A model generated the notes under the pieces. It made no database searches and was not told the DNA's origin. It was given only the letters and a program-made list of their open reading frames with translations. A stretch of DNA of 64,000 nt from FEB-12 sp964503315 (GTDB lineage: Bacteria; Zixibacteria; MSB-5A5; GN15; FEB-12), in assembly GCA_964503315.1 (NCBI GenBank), contig CAZCZL010000005.1, forward strand, positions 175,267 through 239,266, given 5' to 3'. This document shows, in pieces, positions 49,601-58,612 of the stretch. The position numbers were made by a program, and so were the translations under genes. How positions within the stretch are numbered: the stretch's first letter is position 1; every line of letters begins with the position of its first letter.

Positions 49601-51574
49601 TTAGCGACGGTTTCCGAAAGTGTTCTCTATCCACTCCCGATACCGTTTGATACTCGCTTTATCCGGAAAGTCGTGCCCCTTGTCCGCTTCAGTGATGAAC
49701 AGCACATGAGCTCCGGCAACCTGAAGCTTACTCACTAACTCCCGCGTACTCTCATACGGGGCATTGTTGTCCTTCTCACCGTGAAAAACAAAAATCGGTA
49801 GATTCTTGAATGCTCGGAGGCAGGCGGGATCCAGGAAATTGGGCTGTGTGCTGTCCCCGGAATACTTCTCACCAAGGTTAGGATTTCCGCTCATGACTGC
49901 CAGCGCTCTGAATTTGCCCGGCGTCTCATACGCCGTTCGGAGGACGCCATATCCACCCATAGAAAAGCCACCAAGCAGGATAGCGTTTGTGTCCACGGAA
50001 TAGTCCCGGGACACCGTGGCAATAACCTCCGCGATATCTTCCTGGGCATGGTCGACACAGAACGCATTCGATTTCCCTCGGCCGTAGGGAGCAACCGCGA
50101 TGAACCCGTCGGGGATAATGTCACTCACACCCCGTTTGGTAAAGCTCTTCTCATCTGAAGCGCTTCCGTGAAGGTAAACAAACAACGGGTAGGTCTTGTC
50201 CCGACTGTAATCTGACGGAAGCCAGACCATATATGGTTGCAGACTCGCGTCAACGCGCGAACGGTACGCCTTTCGCACAAACCCAGTGGCCTTCGCGAAA
50301 TCATCCTGACCTCTGTCTGCATGTTCGATTGACGTGATCAGCCCCTCCAAGACCATCCTCATCTCCCCACACGTCTCGTAGGGATGGATTGATTGAAGCT
50401 TGTGTTGTACCTCGCCCATCAAGAATTGCAGCGTGCTAACACTGGAGGCCGATACTTTGCCAGCAATAGAATCGAGTCGCCCCGCCAGCCGCGGTATATC
50501 CACAGCAGGCAGGACAGTCAGTCCACGCTCACCGTAGCTGTCGCCACCAGCACTCCACCGCACAGTATATCCGCCTGCAGGTAGAGCGGAAGTATTGAGC
50601 CAGAAGCTGGAACGCCCGATTGTCGAAGTACAGGCTTGGGGTATTCGCTGACTCACTGTCCTCTCTCCCTCGCCCAAATAGATACTTGCGGTCAACTCAG
50701 AAGCACGACTGTCGGGCGCAATTTGGACTGAAATCATCTGAAGACTGTCACCTGCGGTGATATGGCTCCGTGCTGGTTGCACGAAGGTCTGAACCGAATG
50801 GCGAACCTCCGGTTGCTGGAACGAAAGTACTGCATATTGGCGCTTCTGTTGCTCGCCACCTATATAGGGATCGTCGACGACGCCGAGTAGCATTACGCGA
50901 TTCGGCTCAATAGCCTTCACAAACCGTAGATTAAATCCGATCTCTCCGGACAGCCAGGGGTGATACGGGTGGACATCGGCCCACGGCAGCAGCAACTCAA
51001 AACTGATCTTCCCGTCACTCTGCCGACTCTCAAGTCTGGTGTTTTCGCTGGTTGGTACGAAGATCTTGTCCACGTTGTAATACCAGAAGCCGCGTCGAGT
51101 CCATTCCTGCGACGGCTTGTTAACGGCAGAACAAGCCAACACATAGAATTCGTCGGTAGGTGCTTCATCCTTTCGCGGGGCAGCAATCACGATATGAAAT
51201 CCGTCGCCGTTCTGATAGGCGCGGTCGCGGAAAATCAAGCGGTCCGCTGCAGCCTCAAGATAAACATAGAAGAATCCGGCGCCATAGGCGAGCCGATAGC
51301 TTGCCGGAATGACAGAGTCATTCTGAAGGACATAGGCAAAAGTGAACTGACGCTGCGGGAGAAACCGCAATGAATCGTCCAACCGACCATCAATTACTGG
51401 AGGAAATTCGAGAAAATTGACTGGCGGTTCGATCCGGTTTGGTGATGGACCGAGACTAACATGCCGGAATTCCGACTCATCGAACGCCATAAGCACTTCC
51501 GTTCCCATCAACAGGTTCAGTGTGATGCATAAGCTTAAGAGAAACTTAGCCATATTTCTCTTCATCCTTTCCAT
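49601..51574 (-). CDS. Secreted alpha/beta-hydrolase esterase with N-terminal CBM9-like domain
   Basis: 657 residues with a signal peptide in the first 30. Residues about 45-260 resemble a family 9 carbohydrate-binding fold (PPVIDGRLDDSLRFLP, GDGFHIVIAAP, KISFELLLPWADV). Residues about 425-655 are an alpha/beta hydrolase of the PHB-depolymerase/feruloyl-esterase group: YPLFVYLHGSASDEKSF, nucleophile Ser538 in GGFSMGGYG, Asp602 in HGEKDNNAPY and His634 in ADKGHDFP. The triad is complete. It probably de-esterifies a polysaccharide outside the cell. ATG 51574 and ATG 51553 are both possible starts; the latter has AAGAG upstream and an equally good signal peptide. The gene stands alone. Confidence 0.8.
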   Translation of the reverse strand: MERMKRNMAKFLLSLCITLNLLMGTEVLMAFDESEFRHVSLGPSPNRIEPPVNFLEFPPVIDGRLDDSLRFLPQRQFTFAYVLQNDSVIPASYRLAYGAGFFYVYLEAAADRLIFRDRAYQNGDGFHIVIAAPRKDEAPTDEFYVLACSAVNKPSQEWTRRGFWYYNVDKIFVPTSENTRLESRQSDGKISFELLLPWADVHPYHPWLSGEIGFNLRFVKAIEPNRVMLLGVVDDPYIGGEQQKRQYAVLSFQQPEVRHSVQTFVQPARSHITAGDSLQMISVQIAPDSRASELTASIYLGEGERTVSQRIPQACTSTIGRSSFWLNTSALPAGGYTVRWSAGGDSYGERGLTVLPAVDIPRLAGRLDSIAGKVSASSVSTLQFLMGEVQHKLQSIHPYETCGEMRMVLEGLITSIEHADRGQDDFAKATGFVRKAYRSRVDASLQPYMVWLPSDYSRDKTYPLFVYLHGSASDEKSFTKRGVSDIIPDGFIAVAPYGRGKSNAFCVDHAQEDIAEVIATVSRDYSVDTNAILLGGFSMGGYGVLRTAYETPGKFRALAVMSGNPNLGEKYSGDSTQPNFLDPACLRAFKNLPIFVFHGEKDNNAPYESTRELVSKLQVAGAHVLFITEADKGHDFPDKASIKRYREWIENTFGNRR

Positions 51575-51977
51575 GCCTTTGGCGGATCGATCTTGCGCTG
51601 CAACTGTGGTCTATATCACAGACTACGAAGGATATGTTCGCTTGTTTCGTCTGGGCAAACACACCGGCAGCAAGGTCCCAACATTCAGTCACTGCCGGAG
51701 AGTGAAACGTATTGAATGCTACCCCTAGTTGTATTGACTGTCATCTGGAGATAAGGAAGAGTACGTACATCTACCCAATGCGTACGTTCAGGTTGGGCGC
51801 GAAAGCCACCGTAACAGGAATATGTTGGAGGTTGGGGAAATCAAACCCACGAACTCGCGGTCCGAAATGACATGGCATGTAATTGAGCGGACCCCAAATC
51901 TCGTTTCGTGATGATTTTGACTAAAGAAAGGAGTTGTATGATTGTAAATAATAGTGAAACAGTTACATACTATTAAG
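51575..51977. other. Intergenic region between esterase and tRNA genes
   Basis: 403 bases with no supportable gene. Contents are a long-loop inverted repeat CCGGCAG (51664-51670 with 51692-51698), the palindromic pair ACGTAC/GTACGT (51763-51768 and 51782-51787), and an AT-rich hairpin next to tRNA-Asp. Confidence 0.4.
51948..51974 (-). terminator. AT-rich hairpin downstream of tRNA-Asp
   Basis: TAATAGT (51948-51954) pairs with ACTATTA (51968-51974). On the minus strand it begins four bases after the tRNA and is followed by TTTACAATC. The stem is weak. Confidence 0.35.
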
Positions 51978-52051
51978 CGGGGTTGACGAGACTCGAACTC
52001 GCGGCCTCATGCGTGACAGGCATGCGTTCTAACCAACTGAACTACAACCCC
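51978..52051 (-). tRNA. tRNA-Asp (anticodon GTC)
   Basis: A 74-nt cloverleaf on the minus strand. Acceptor GGGGTTG pairs with CAACCCC, discriminator G, D-arm GTTCAGTTGGTTAGAAC, anticodon loop CTGTCAC with GTC, T-arm GAGTTCGAGTCTC. The CCA end is not encoded. Confidence 0.95.
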
Positions 52052-52125
52052 GATCGATGTAAAAGAACAAAAATCTCGATCTCGGTTGGGCCGAAATCAA
52101 CTGCCGACCGTGCTACCCAAAAAAC

Positions 52126-52199
52126 TGGGCGATACAGGATTCGAACCTGTGACACCCTGCGTGTAAGGCAGGTGCTCTAACCAGCTGAGCTAACCGCCC
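52126..52199 (-). tRNA. tRNA-Val (anticodon TAC)
   Basis: A 74-nt cloverleaf on the minus strand. Acceptor GGGCGGT pairs with ATCGCCC (one G-U), discriminator A, D-arm GCTCAGCTGGTTAGAGC, anticodon loop CTTACAC with TAC, T-arm CAGGTTCGAATCCTG. CCA is not encoded. It lies 74 bases upstream of tRNA-Asp in the same orientation and is probably co-transcribed. Confidence 0.95.
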
Positions 52200-52335
52200 G
52201 GTTCTCCTGTGAACACCGTCCGGACATGGCCCGTCACCCGCTGTTTTCAGCCAGATGACCTGACCCGCCCGTTGGCAGACCGATAATATATATGACTCCC
52301 CGGAAAAGGCAAGCGCCCAAAAGTCATGTCGACAG

Positions 52336-52364
52336 AAAAATGCCCGCTCCTGAATGAGCGGGCA
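52336..52364 (-). terminator. Rho-independent terminator after the small membrane protein gene
   Basis: Stem TGCCCGCTC (52341-52349) pairs with 52356-52364. On the minus strand it is followed by TTTTT (52340-52336). It separates the protein operon from the tRNAs. Confidence 0.85.
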
Positions 52365-52420
52365 AATACCATCTGTCGGCCTTGTTTAAGTGATTGTAAA
52401 TAAATCGTTTAGCCGAACTC

Positions 52421-52702
52421 TTATTCTGCTTGCTGGGTCTCGCCAGGCGATGCTACCGCCGGTTTATCCTTGGCCAGGATCGCCCACGGAACCAGCACGC
52501 AATATCCAACCACCAGAAGCACCGGGGCAAGACTGGTCGAGCCCTGACTCAATGAGAAAAACCCGATCACAATCACCACCAGAGCGACTGCGAAGAGGAT
52601 GTAATTCTTTCGTCCGAACGGCCATTTCTCAGGCGCACGAACCATCTGCGCCGAGCCGGCGCGGCCTCCCGAGGGAAGCGGTTTTTTCTTAGGTACTGCC
52701 AT
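52421..52702 (-). CDS. Small two-helix membrane protein (DUF3098-like)
   Basis: 93 residues from ATG 52702. A basic, Gly/Pro N-terminus (MAVPKKKPLPSGGRAG) is followed by KWPFGRKNYILFAVALVVIVIGFFSL, given here only to mark the first helix at about 32-53, and a second helix at about 60-80 (APVLLVVGYCVLVPWAIL), then an acidic tail. The pattern resembles DUF3098 proteins of Bacteroidetes, small inner-membrane proteins of unknown role. It is the last gene of the O-antigen ligase/AlaS cluster, 54 bases after the ligase gene. The ribosome site is weak (GGCGAG). Confidence 0.7.
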   Translation of the reverse strand: MAVPKKKPLPSGGRAGSAQMVRAPEKWPFGRKNYILFAVALVVIVIGFFSLSQGSTSLAPVLLVVGYCVLVPWAILAKDKPAVASPGETQQAE

Positions 52703-52755
52703 AATACTCGCCAAAATAGAGGTTCCCGGTTGTCTGTCAAGGCTTTTGCTGAAGC

Positions 52756-53988
52756 CTATGACTCCTCATTATACCTGACCGACAGCCCTATCGCCCAGAC
52801 AAACATGAGCATCTGACGCACTTCCTCATCGGCAAACGTCGCTTCGGTCAGAGATGTTATCAGGAAGACCACTGATCCGATCAATGCTGCCAGCGCCAGT
52901 CGACGTTTTTCGATAGGCAGCCGCAGGTTGAATGCGGATCGCCCGACCAGCCGAATGATTGCGAACCAAATTCCGGCGAAAAAGAGAGCGCCGGGGATAC
53001 CCGCGATCGCCGCGATATTGATGAAATCGTTGTGAGCATGCGCGAGCTTGCGCTTTTCGTCGATATTTGGGTCAAGCCGCGCGACATATTCATCCCTGAA
53101 ATTCCCCTGGCCAACACCGAAAACAGGATTCTTCCAGACAATATCCAGCGACCGTGTCCAGATGAACACGCGACTCCCTTCATACTGCGCCGAAGTATCC
53201 TGCTGCATCAGACCGCCGAATTTTGCCCGCGAAGTCGGCAACAACAAAGTGAGTGCGATAACAGCGCCGATTCCGCCGATTGCCAGCCATCGAATCCTAC
53301 CCGGTCGGATCGACGCGCAAAACACCAGCGCGATGACGATCGCCGCAATCGGCGTTCGACTCGCCGTGAGTACGACCGCGACAAGACACAGCACCGCGCA
53401 TGAGGCAATAACCACCAGTCGTCGTCTCGCGACATATGAGCCGAACATCAGATAGCCGCAGAGAAAAGTCCCCGCCACGGCATAGTAGTTGGCAAAGGTC
53501 AGCCAGTGGGTGAAATTGCCGACTGGCCGTGCGACGGGGGTGGACTCGAACGCGCCATGAGTGAAATGTAACCAGTGGCTTCCGGAGAAGAACTGAGTGA
53601 TCGCGTAGAGTGAAACGATCCCCGTAGCAATCGCAAAGCCATACAATACCCTCTCGCTGAAGACGCCTTTTCGGAACAAGAAAATACCTACCGGAATCGC
53701 GAGAAACAGCCACTCCTCTTTGCAGATGGCCATGGAGCGCAAAGGAGTCTTGCCCATGGCTGATGCTACAAGTAACCATGCTATGTAGAGTAGGATGAGG
53801 ATGTAGACAGGTTTGGCGGGTCCGGCGAACGGGTTAAGCCTATCTCGAAAGGTTATGATCAGAAAGGTGACCAACGAAAGCCCCAGCGTTATCTGCGCGA
53901 GAGCGATCGAGAAAGCCGAGGTGACGACGAACAACGCGAAGCAGAACCTAAGTGTCTGCAGCAATCGGTCTGGCCGGTCATCACTCAT
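52756..53988 (-). CDS. O-antigen ligase family membrane protein (Wzy_C domain)
   Basis: 410 residues with about 11-12 transmembrane helices. The large periplasmic loop holds the Wzy_C/WaaL-type motif: RVFIWTRSLDIVWKNPVFG with GVGQGNFRDEY, then LAHAHNDFINIAAIAGIPG, where the His is the conserved ligase residue. Family members transfer undecaprenyl-linked O-antigen to lipid A core or polymerise surface glycans. Its ATG overlaps the end of the SIS-domain gene by four bases. Pairing with a sedoheptulose-isomerase-like gene supports a role in the envelope polysaccharide. Confidence 0.88.
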   Translation of the reverse strand: MSDDRPDRLLQTLRFCFALFVVTSAFSIALAQITLGLSLVTFLIITFRDRLNPFAGPAKPVYILILLYIAWLLVASAMGKTPLRSMAICKEEWLFLAIPVGIFLFRKGVFSERVLYGFAIATGIVSLYAITQFFSGSHWLHFTHGAFESTPVARPVGNFTHWLTFANYYAVAGTFLCGYLMFGSYVARRRLVVIASCAVLCLVAVVLTASRTPIAAIVIALVFCASIRPGRIRWLAIGGIGAVIALTLLLPTSRAKFGGLMQQDTSAQYEGSRVFIWTRSLDIVWKNPVFGVGQGNFRDEYVARLDPNIDEKRKLAHAHNDFINIAAIAGIPGALFFAGIWFAIIRLVGRSAFNLRLPIEKRRLALAALIGSVVFLITSLTEATFADEEVRQMLMFVWAIGLSVRYNEES

Positions 53989-54572
53989 GCAAAAAGATCC
54001 GTCTCGATCAATTCAACCAGCAGGTGTATCAGAAAGATCTGTTCTTCCTGCACACGTTGGGCAGACGGATGGGGGATCACCAGCGCCCGGTCGACCGCGT
54101 TGGCGATGCGGACACCGGTGCCGCCGAGTAGACCGATAGTCAACATGCCGCGACCGCGCGCCACCTGAATGGCGCGAGTCAAAGATTCCGAATCATCGGA
54201 TGTCGCGATGACGATCAGCAAGTCACCCTTATGTCCAAGACCTTCAATCTGGCGGGCAAAAATCTCTTTGAGACCAAGCTCGGCGGCGGCAGTCAGGACT
54301 GAGCTATCAGAACTGAGATTGATAGCTGGGAGCGATTGGCGCATATGATCTGCGCGAAGCCGAATCAATAATTGCGTCGCAAAATGCGAGGCGGCCGAAG
54401 CAGACTCGCCGTTTCCGGCAAGGAGTATCTTGCCGCCCGATCCGATCACGCCGGCGATCAGGTTCGAGCATTCGAGGATCTGTTCGCCAAGGCGCTCGAT
54501 GACCATGCGTCGAAGCAGCACCGATTCCTCGGCATGGCGGCGGAATCGTTCTAGTTTCTGGGTGGTATTCAT
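53985..54572 (-). CDS. SIS-domain protein related to sedoheptulose-7-phosphate isomerase (GmhA-like)
   Basis: 195 residues, length typical of GmhA. The phosphosugar loop reads LLAGNGESASAASHFATQL, where GmhA has GNGGSAADAQHFAAEL; thus one Gly is Glu and the metal-ligand Glu after the His is Gln. Further on are VIATSDDSESL (second phosphate loop) and RVQEEQIFLIHLLVELIE, in which the terminal His ligand is kept but the QExH His is Gln. It should bind a phosphosugar. Whether it isomerises sedoheptulose 7-phosphate for ADP-heptose synthesis is uncertain given these changes. Four-base overlaps with both neighbours show tight coupling. Confidence 0.78.
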   Translation of the reverse strand: MNTTQKLERFRRHAEESVLLRRMVIERLGEQILECSNLIAGVIGSGGKILLAGNGESASAASHFATQLLIRLRADHMRQSLPAINLSSDSSVLTAAAELGLKEIFARQIEGLGHKGDLLIVIATSDDSESLTRAIQVARGRGMLTIGLLGGTGVRIANAVDRALVIPHPSAQRVQEEQIFLIHLLVELIETDLFA

Positions 54573-55327
54573 ACTCGTACAGTTTGATTCGGATGCGCTG
54601 CCGCGGTCAATTCACGCAAATGCTGAAGACTCGAGTCGCTCTCGAAATGATTACCGACCACGACAAACGATGCACCCGCGTCGATTCTTGAGCTGATCGC
54701 CTCGGGATCTTTGAGTCCGCCACCGACCACGAGCGGTGTGGAAACGTATGCGGCAACCTCGCGAACCATTTCAATCGGCACTGGCGTCTTTGCTCCGGAA
54801 CCGGCTTCAAGATAGACCAGCTTCATGCCGAGATATTCAGCTGCCAATGCGTGGGCCGCGGCAAGGTCGGATTTGGTGTTCGGTATCGGCGAAGATCCGG
54901 AAATGAACTGTACCGATGTCAGGTTGCCGGACTCTATCAGCAAGTATCCGGTCGGGATCGGTTCAATGCCGCATTGCTTGATGATCGGTGCTCCTTTGAC
55001 CTGCTCTTCGATTAGATACGTGGCGTTGCGTCCGGAAAGCAGAGAGGTGAACAGTATGGCATCCGCATGCTCAGTGATCTGCGTGATGGAACCGGGGAAG
55101 ATGATCACCGGAAGTTCGGTCACTTCCTTGATCGCTTGAACCGCGTTCCCGAAATTACTGTGCAGTACGAACGATGACCCGACCAATAGCGCATCGACTC
55201 CGCACTCCGACGCATGGGAGGCGAGACGAAGATACTCCCGCTGCTGTATCCTGTCCGGATCCAACAGGAGAAGGAAGCCGCCTCCTTTACGCGCCCGTGT
55301 ATCATGCAGTCGTTGCAGTACTGACAC
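54569..55327 (-). CDS. Geranylgeranylglyceryl-phosphate synthase family protein (PcrB/GGGPS)
   Basis: 252 residues from a GTG at 55327, preceded by AAAGGTG within the end of alaS. It has the family's TIM-barrel motifs: LLDPDR near the N-terminus, VDALLVGSSFVLHSN, PVIIFPGS, DAILFTSLLSGRNATYLI, YLLIESG, KLVYLEAGSGAKTPVP, PLVVGGGLKDPE and ASFVVVGNHFE. The enzyme joins sn-glycerol-1-phosphate to a C20 or longer prenyl diphosphate, the first ether bond of archaeal lipids. Bacterial homologues in Bacteroidetes and Firmicutes exist (group II GGGPS or PcrB). No digeranylgeranyl or G1P dehydrogenase gene is in this window, so the final product is unknown. Confidence 0.88.
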   Translation of the reverse strand: MSVLQRLHDTRARKGGGFLLLLDPDRIQQREYLRLASHASECGVDALLVGSSFVLHSNFGNAVQAIKEVTELPVIIFPGSITQITEHADAILFTSLLSGRNATYLIEEQVKGAPIIKQCGIEPIPTGYLLIESGNLTSVQFISGSSPIPNTKSDLAAAHALAAEYLGMKLVYLEAGSGAKTPVPIEMVREVAAYVSTPLVVGGGLKDPEAISSRIDAGASFVVVGNHFESDSSLQHLRELTAAAHPNQTVRV

Positions 55328-55329
55328 AG

Positions 55330-57993
55330 CTACACCTTTGTTTGCAGTATCTCTCTCATGCGGGCGAAGAGTTTATCCGGATCGGTTTCCGGAGCGACGG
55401 AGCCTTGCGCGAACGACGGTTTGCCGCCTCCCCGCCCACCGAATTGCGCCAACAGGTCTTTGGATATCGCGCCGACATCGATCTTGTGATCGCTCACCGC
55501 GTTGGCGCTGGCGGCGGTCAGGAAGGTTGGTTTGCCGTCGGTCATACCAAACGCCGCTACAACCATCGCTCCAGGTTTGGCCTTCTCAGTATCCAGCCAA
55601 CCGGTCATGATATCTTTGTCGGAATCACCAAAATTGTGCGTTACGACGGTGAGCGGTCCGATCTTGACCTCGTCGCCCAATGCTTTCGCACCACCAGAGA
55701 ACATCTCGGATTTGACCTTCTTCAGTTCTTTCTGAAGCGATGTTACCGTCTCTTTCAGCGTCTCGATGGCCGGAATGATCTCTTCCTCGCGACGGCCCAG
55801 CATTTGCGCGGCCTGCAGCTTCAGCCCCTTGGCGTCGAGCATCATCTGCAACGCTCCCCGTCCGGTGACCGCTTCAATACGTCGCACACCCGACGCGATA
55901 CCGGTCTCCAGCGTGATCATGAACGGTCCGATCTGTGTAACATTGCTCACATGCGTGCCGCCGCACAACTCTTTTGAAAATCCGGGGACAGATACTACGC
56001 GCACTGTATCGCCGTACTTTTCGCCGAACAGCGCCATCGCGCCGGTCTTCTTCGCTTCCTCAATCGGCATGACATCGGTCAAAACTTCAGTTCCGTCAAG
56101 TATCTGTGCGTTGACGATCTCCTCGACCCGTCGGACTTCATCAGGCGACATTGGCTGATGATGCGAGAAATCAAACCGCGCGCGGTCGGGGCCGACATAT
56201 GAGCCACCCTGCTTCACATGGTCGCCGAGTACCTGCCTGAGCGCCGCGTGCAACAAGTGTGTCGCTGTATGGTTGCGCATGATATCCCATCGACGGGCGG
56301 AATCGAGCTCGGCTGTTGCATGGATACCGGCATGCACCGTTTCAAAGGATCCGACCAGAAACTGACCGATATGCACATAATAACCGTTCACATTGACAAG
56401 GTCGGTCACTGTTATCTCAAACCCGTCGCCGTAGATTCGCCCGACATCGCTCACCTGACCGCCTGACTCGACATAGAACGGCGTTTTGTCAAGAATGAGC
56501 GCGACCGAACCGTCGATCTTGGCGGCATACTGCACTAAGGCGCCGCTGGACATATGTCCGCGGACGAATTTGGTCTCATGGAATGACCACTTCTCATCCT
56601 CGGCCAGTTTCGCCAGTGTTTTGGTCAGTTGCGCGCCGGTTGCCTTGAATTCGGAGCCTCTGCGTGATTGCGCCTGCTGACGCGACATGGCATCCTCGAA
56701 TCCGATCAGGTCGACCGTCAGACCATATTCATGTGCGATGATCTCTGTCAAGTCGGCGGGAAAGCCGTAGGTATCATATAGTTTGAAAACAGTCTCACCG
56801 TCGACGATAGTTGAATTGGATGCTTTGACTTTCTTCGCCACTTTGTCGAACAGATCAAGTCCGGTCTCCAGAGTCCGCAGGAATCCTTCTTCTTCGGTCC
56901 GGATGACTTTCTGAATATGCTCCTGCTTCTCTTTGATCTCTGGGTAAGCCGCTCCCATCTCGTGCACCAGTACCGGAACCAGCTTGTAGATGAACGGCTC
57001 GTGGGCGCCAAGAAGTCGTCCATGTCGCGCCGCTCGACGAAGGATCCGGCGCAATACATACCCGCGGCCTTCATTGGAAATCCCCGCACCGTCGGCAAGA
57101 GCAAAGGTCAACGCCCGTATATGGTCAGCCACAACATGATGTGACGACTTGTTATCTGCATACTTGGCATGGGTCAGATCAGAAATAGCTTTGATGATCG
57201 TCTGGAACAGGTCGATCTGATAGTTGCTGTCGACATTCTGCAGGATACAGGCGATTCGCTCTAAACCGGCGCCGGTGTCGACCGACGGCTTCGGAAGAGG
57301 AACCACTTGGCCATCGGGCTGCTGCTCGTACTGCATAAAGACCAGATTCCAGAACTCGACAAACCGTTCGGTCTCGCCGTTGACGACGTCATTAGGACCG
57401 GTCCCATATTGCTCGCCGCGGTCGATATGAATTTCAGTACACGGGCCGCAGGGGCCGATATCACCCATTGACCAGAAGTTGTCCTTCTTGCCGAATCGGA
57501 GGATTCGTCCGTTCTTCAGTTCCGGGGCGATCTTCTCCCAGAGCTTGTATGCGTCATCATCAGTCTCATACACACTGGCATACAACTTGTCGGACGGGAG
57601 TTTGAGTGTTTTGGTGACCCATTCCCAGGCATAAAAGATCGCTTCTTCTTTGAAATAGTCCCCAAACGAGAAATTCCCGAGCATTTCGAAGAAGGTGTGG
57701 TGTCGCGCCGTGAAGCCGACATTATCCAGATCATTATGTTTGCCGCCCGCGCGGATGCACTTTTGCGAGCTAGTGGCACGTTTGTAGTCGGTTTTGCGCT
57801 GGCCGGTGAAGACGTCTTTGAACTGGTTCATCCCGGCATTGGTGAAAAGGATGGTCGGGTCGTTGAAAGGGACGACCGGCGATGATGCCACCAGTTTATG
57901 GTCGTGCCGGACAAAGTAGTCCAGAAATGAGGAGCGAATATCTGCGGTCTTAATGGTTGCCTGCCTCGTTATCCCGGTTGTACAGTTGCTCAA
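55330..57993 (-). CDS. alaS: Alanyl-tRNA synthetase
   Basis: About 875-887 residues of a class II synthetase that charges tRNA-Ala. The catalytic core is at the N-terminus (FLDYFVRHDHKLVASSPVVP, ILFTNAGMNQFKD, GPCGPCTEIH). The editing domain has HTATHLLHAAL and CGGTHVSN with intact zinc/editing residues. A C-Ala oligomerisation domain with GGRGGGKPSFAQG closes the protein. The start is unusual. TTG 57993 has no ribosome site, while an ATT at 57954, overlapping the RecX stop, sits eight bases after GAGG and would give the family-typical N-terminus IKTADIRSSF. No ATG is near. Confidence 0.95.
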   Translation of the reverse strand: MSNCTTGITRQATIKTADIRSSFLDYFVRHDHKLVASSPVVPFNDPTILFTNAGMNQFKDVFTGQRKTDYKRATSSQKCIRAGGKHNDLDNVGFTARHHTFFEMLGNFSFGDYFKEEAIFYAWEWVTKTLKLPSDKLYASVYETDDDAYKLWEKIAPELKNGRILRFGKKDNFWSMGDIGPCGPCTEIHIDRGEQYGTGPNDVVNGETERFVEFWNLVFMQYEQQPDGQVVPLPKPSVDTGAGLERIACILQNVDSNYQIDLFQTIIKAISDLTHAKYADNKSSHHVVADHIRALTFALADGAGISNEGRGYVLRRILRRAARHGRLLGAHEPFIYKLVPVLVHEMGAAYPEIKEKQEHIQKVIRTEEEGFLRTLETGLDLFDKVAKKVKASNSTIVDGETVFKLYDTYGFPADLTEIIAHEYGLTVDLIGFEDAMSRQQAQSRRGSEFKATGAQLTKTLAKLAEDEKWSFHETKFVRGHMSSGALVQYAAKIDGSVALILDKTPFYVESGGQVSDVGRIYGDGFEITVTDLVNVNGYYVHIGQFLVGSFETVHAGIHATAELDSARRWDIMRNHTATHLLHAALRQVLGDHVKQGGSYVGPDRARFDFSHHQPMSPDEVRRVEEIVNAQILDGTEVLTDVMPIEEAKKTGAMALFGEKYGDTVRVVSVPGFSKELCGGTHVSNVTQIGPFMITLETGIASGVRRIEAVTGRGALQMMLDAKGLKLQAAQMLGRREEEIIPAIETLKETVTSLQKELKKVKSEMFSGGAKALGDEVKIGPLTVVTHNFGDSDKDIMTGWLDTEKAKPGAMVVAAFGMTDGKPTFLTAASANAVSDHKIDVGAISKDLLAQFGGRGGGKPSFAQGSVAPETDPDKLFARMREILQTKV

Positions 57994-58612
57994 AGGCCGC
58001 TTTGGCGGCCGAGTAGCCGATCCCCCTCCGGCTCAAATAAGTATATGCTTTGGTACGGGCCCGTTCAAGGTCAAATTCCTTGAGGCTGTTCCACTTGCGC
58101 TCCAGCGATGTAACCGCGAGCGTTACCTCATCCTGCTCCCCCAACACCAGATCGGCTGTGGTTTCGGCCAGGTCCCGGTCAATATGCTTCCGCCGTAGCC
58201 AGTTGATCAGAAACTCCCGACCGGCCGGGTTGTGAGCGATGAATCTGGTCGCCTGGTCATGCGCGAAATGGGCGTCATCCAGCAGCCCCCGGTCCCGATA
58301 GCGTTTGATGGTAAGCTTGATCGATTCGGCTTTGAACTTCCGTTGCGCCAGTTTGACCCGAACCTGGCCGACTGAGTGCTCCCGTGTTGCCAACATGCGG
58401 GCTACCAGACGATCACATTCCGCCAGTTCGGACTCGGCCTCCAGTTGCTCAAGCTGGGGTTGAGTGATAACGATACCAGCTTTGAGTCGATGCCGATACA
58501 CCAGTTCATCGGAAACGAGCAGCGGTTGTTCGCGATGAGTGATAACGACGCGGTATCGGCTTCCGGAGCCGATCGGTTTGCATTCGACAATAGCAATCGA
58601 CTGATCGGTCAT
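57950..58612 (-). CDS. recX: Regulatory protein RecX
   Basis: 220 residues, family length. It contains the three-helix repeats of RecX: CDRLVARMLATREHSVGQV with KLAQRKF, then IKLTIKRYRDRGLLDDAHFAHD, then a third repeat ending RARTKAYTYLSRRGIGYSAAKAAFEQL. RecX binds RecA filaments and limits recombinase activity. There is no recA in the window. It is the first gene of the alaS/GGGPS/SIS/ligase cluster, and its end overlaps the alaS reading frame. Confidence 0.9.
   Translation of the reverse strand: MTDQSIAIVECKPIGSGSRYRVVITHREQPLLVSDELVYRHRLKAGIVITQPQLEQLEAESELAECDRLVARMLATREHSVGQVRVKLAQRKFKAESIKLTIKRYRDRGLLDDAHFAHDQATRFIAHNPAGREFLINWLRRKHIDRDLAETTADLVLGEQDEVTLAVTSLERKWNSLKEFDLERARTKAYTYLSRRGIGYSAAKAAFEQLYNRDNEAGNH

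Noticed and set aside
51664..51698. Inverted repeat CCGGCAG with 21-base loop
   Set aside because: Short stem, long loop, no T tract and no gene whose end or operator it would mark.
51938..51976. 12-codon frame with a perfect AGGAG ribosome site, a possible leader peptide
   Set aside because: It points towards the antisense tRNA genes and no downstream plus-strand gene exists that it could regulate; probably chance.
55174..55977. 267-residue plus-strand open frame
   Set aside because: Antisense to the GGGPS and alaS genes; low-complexity Arg/His composition and no ribosome site.
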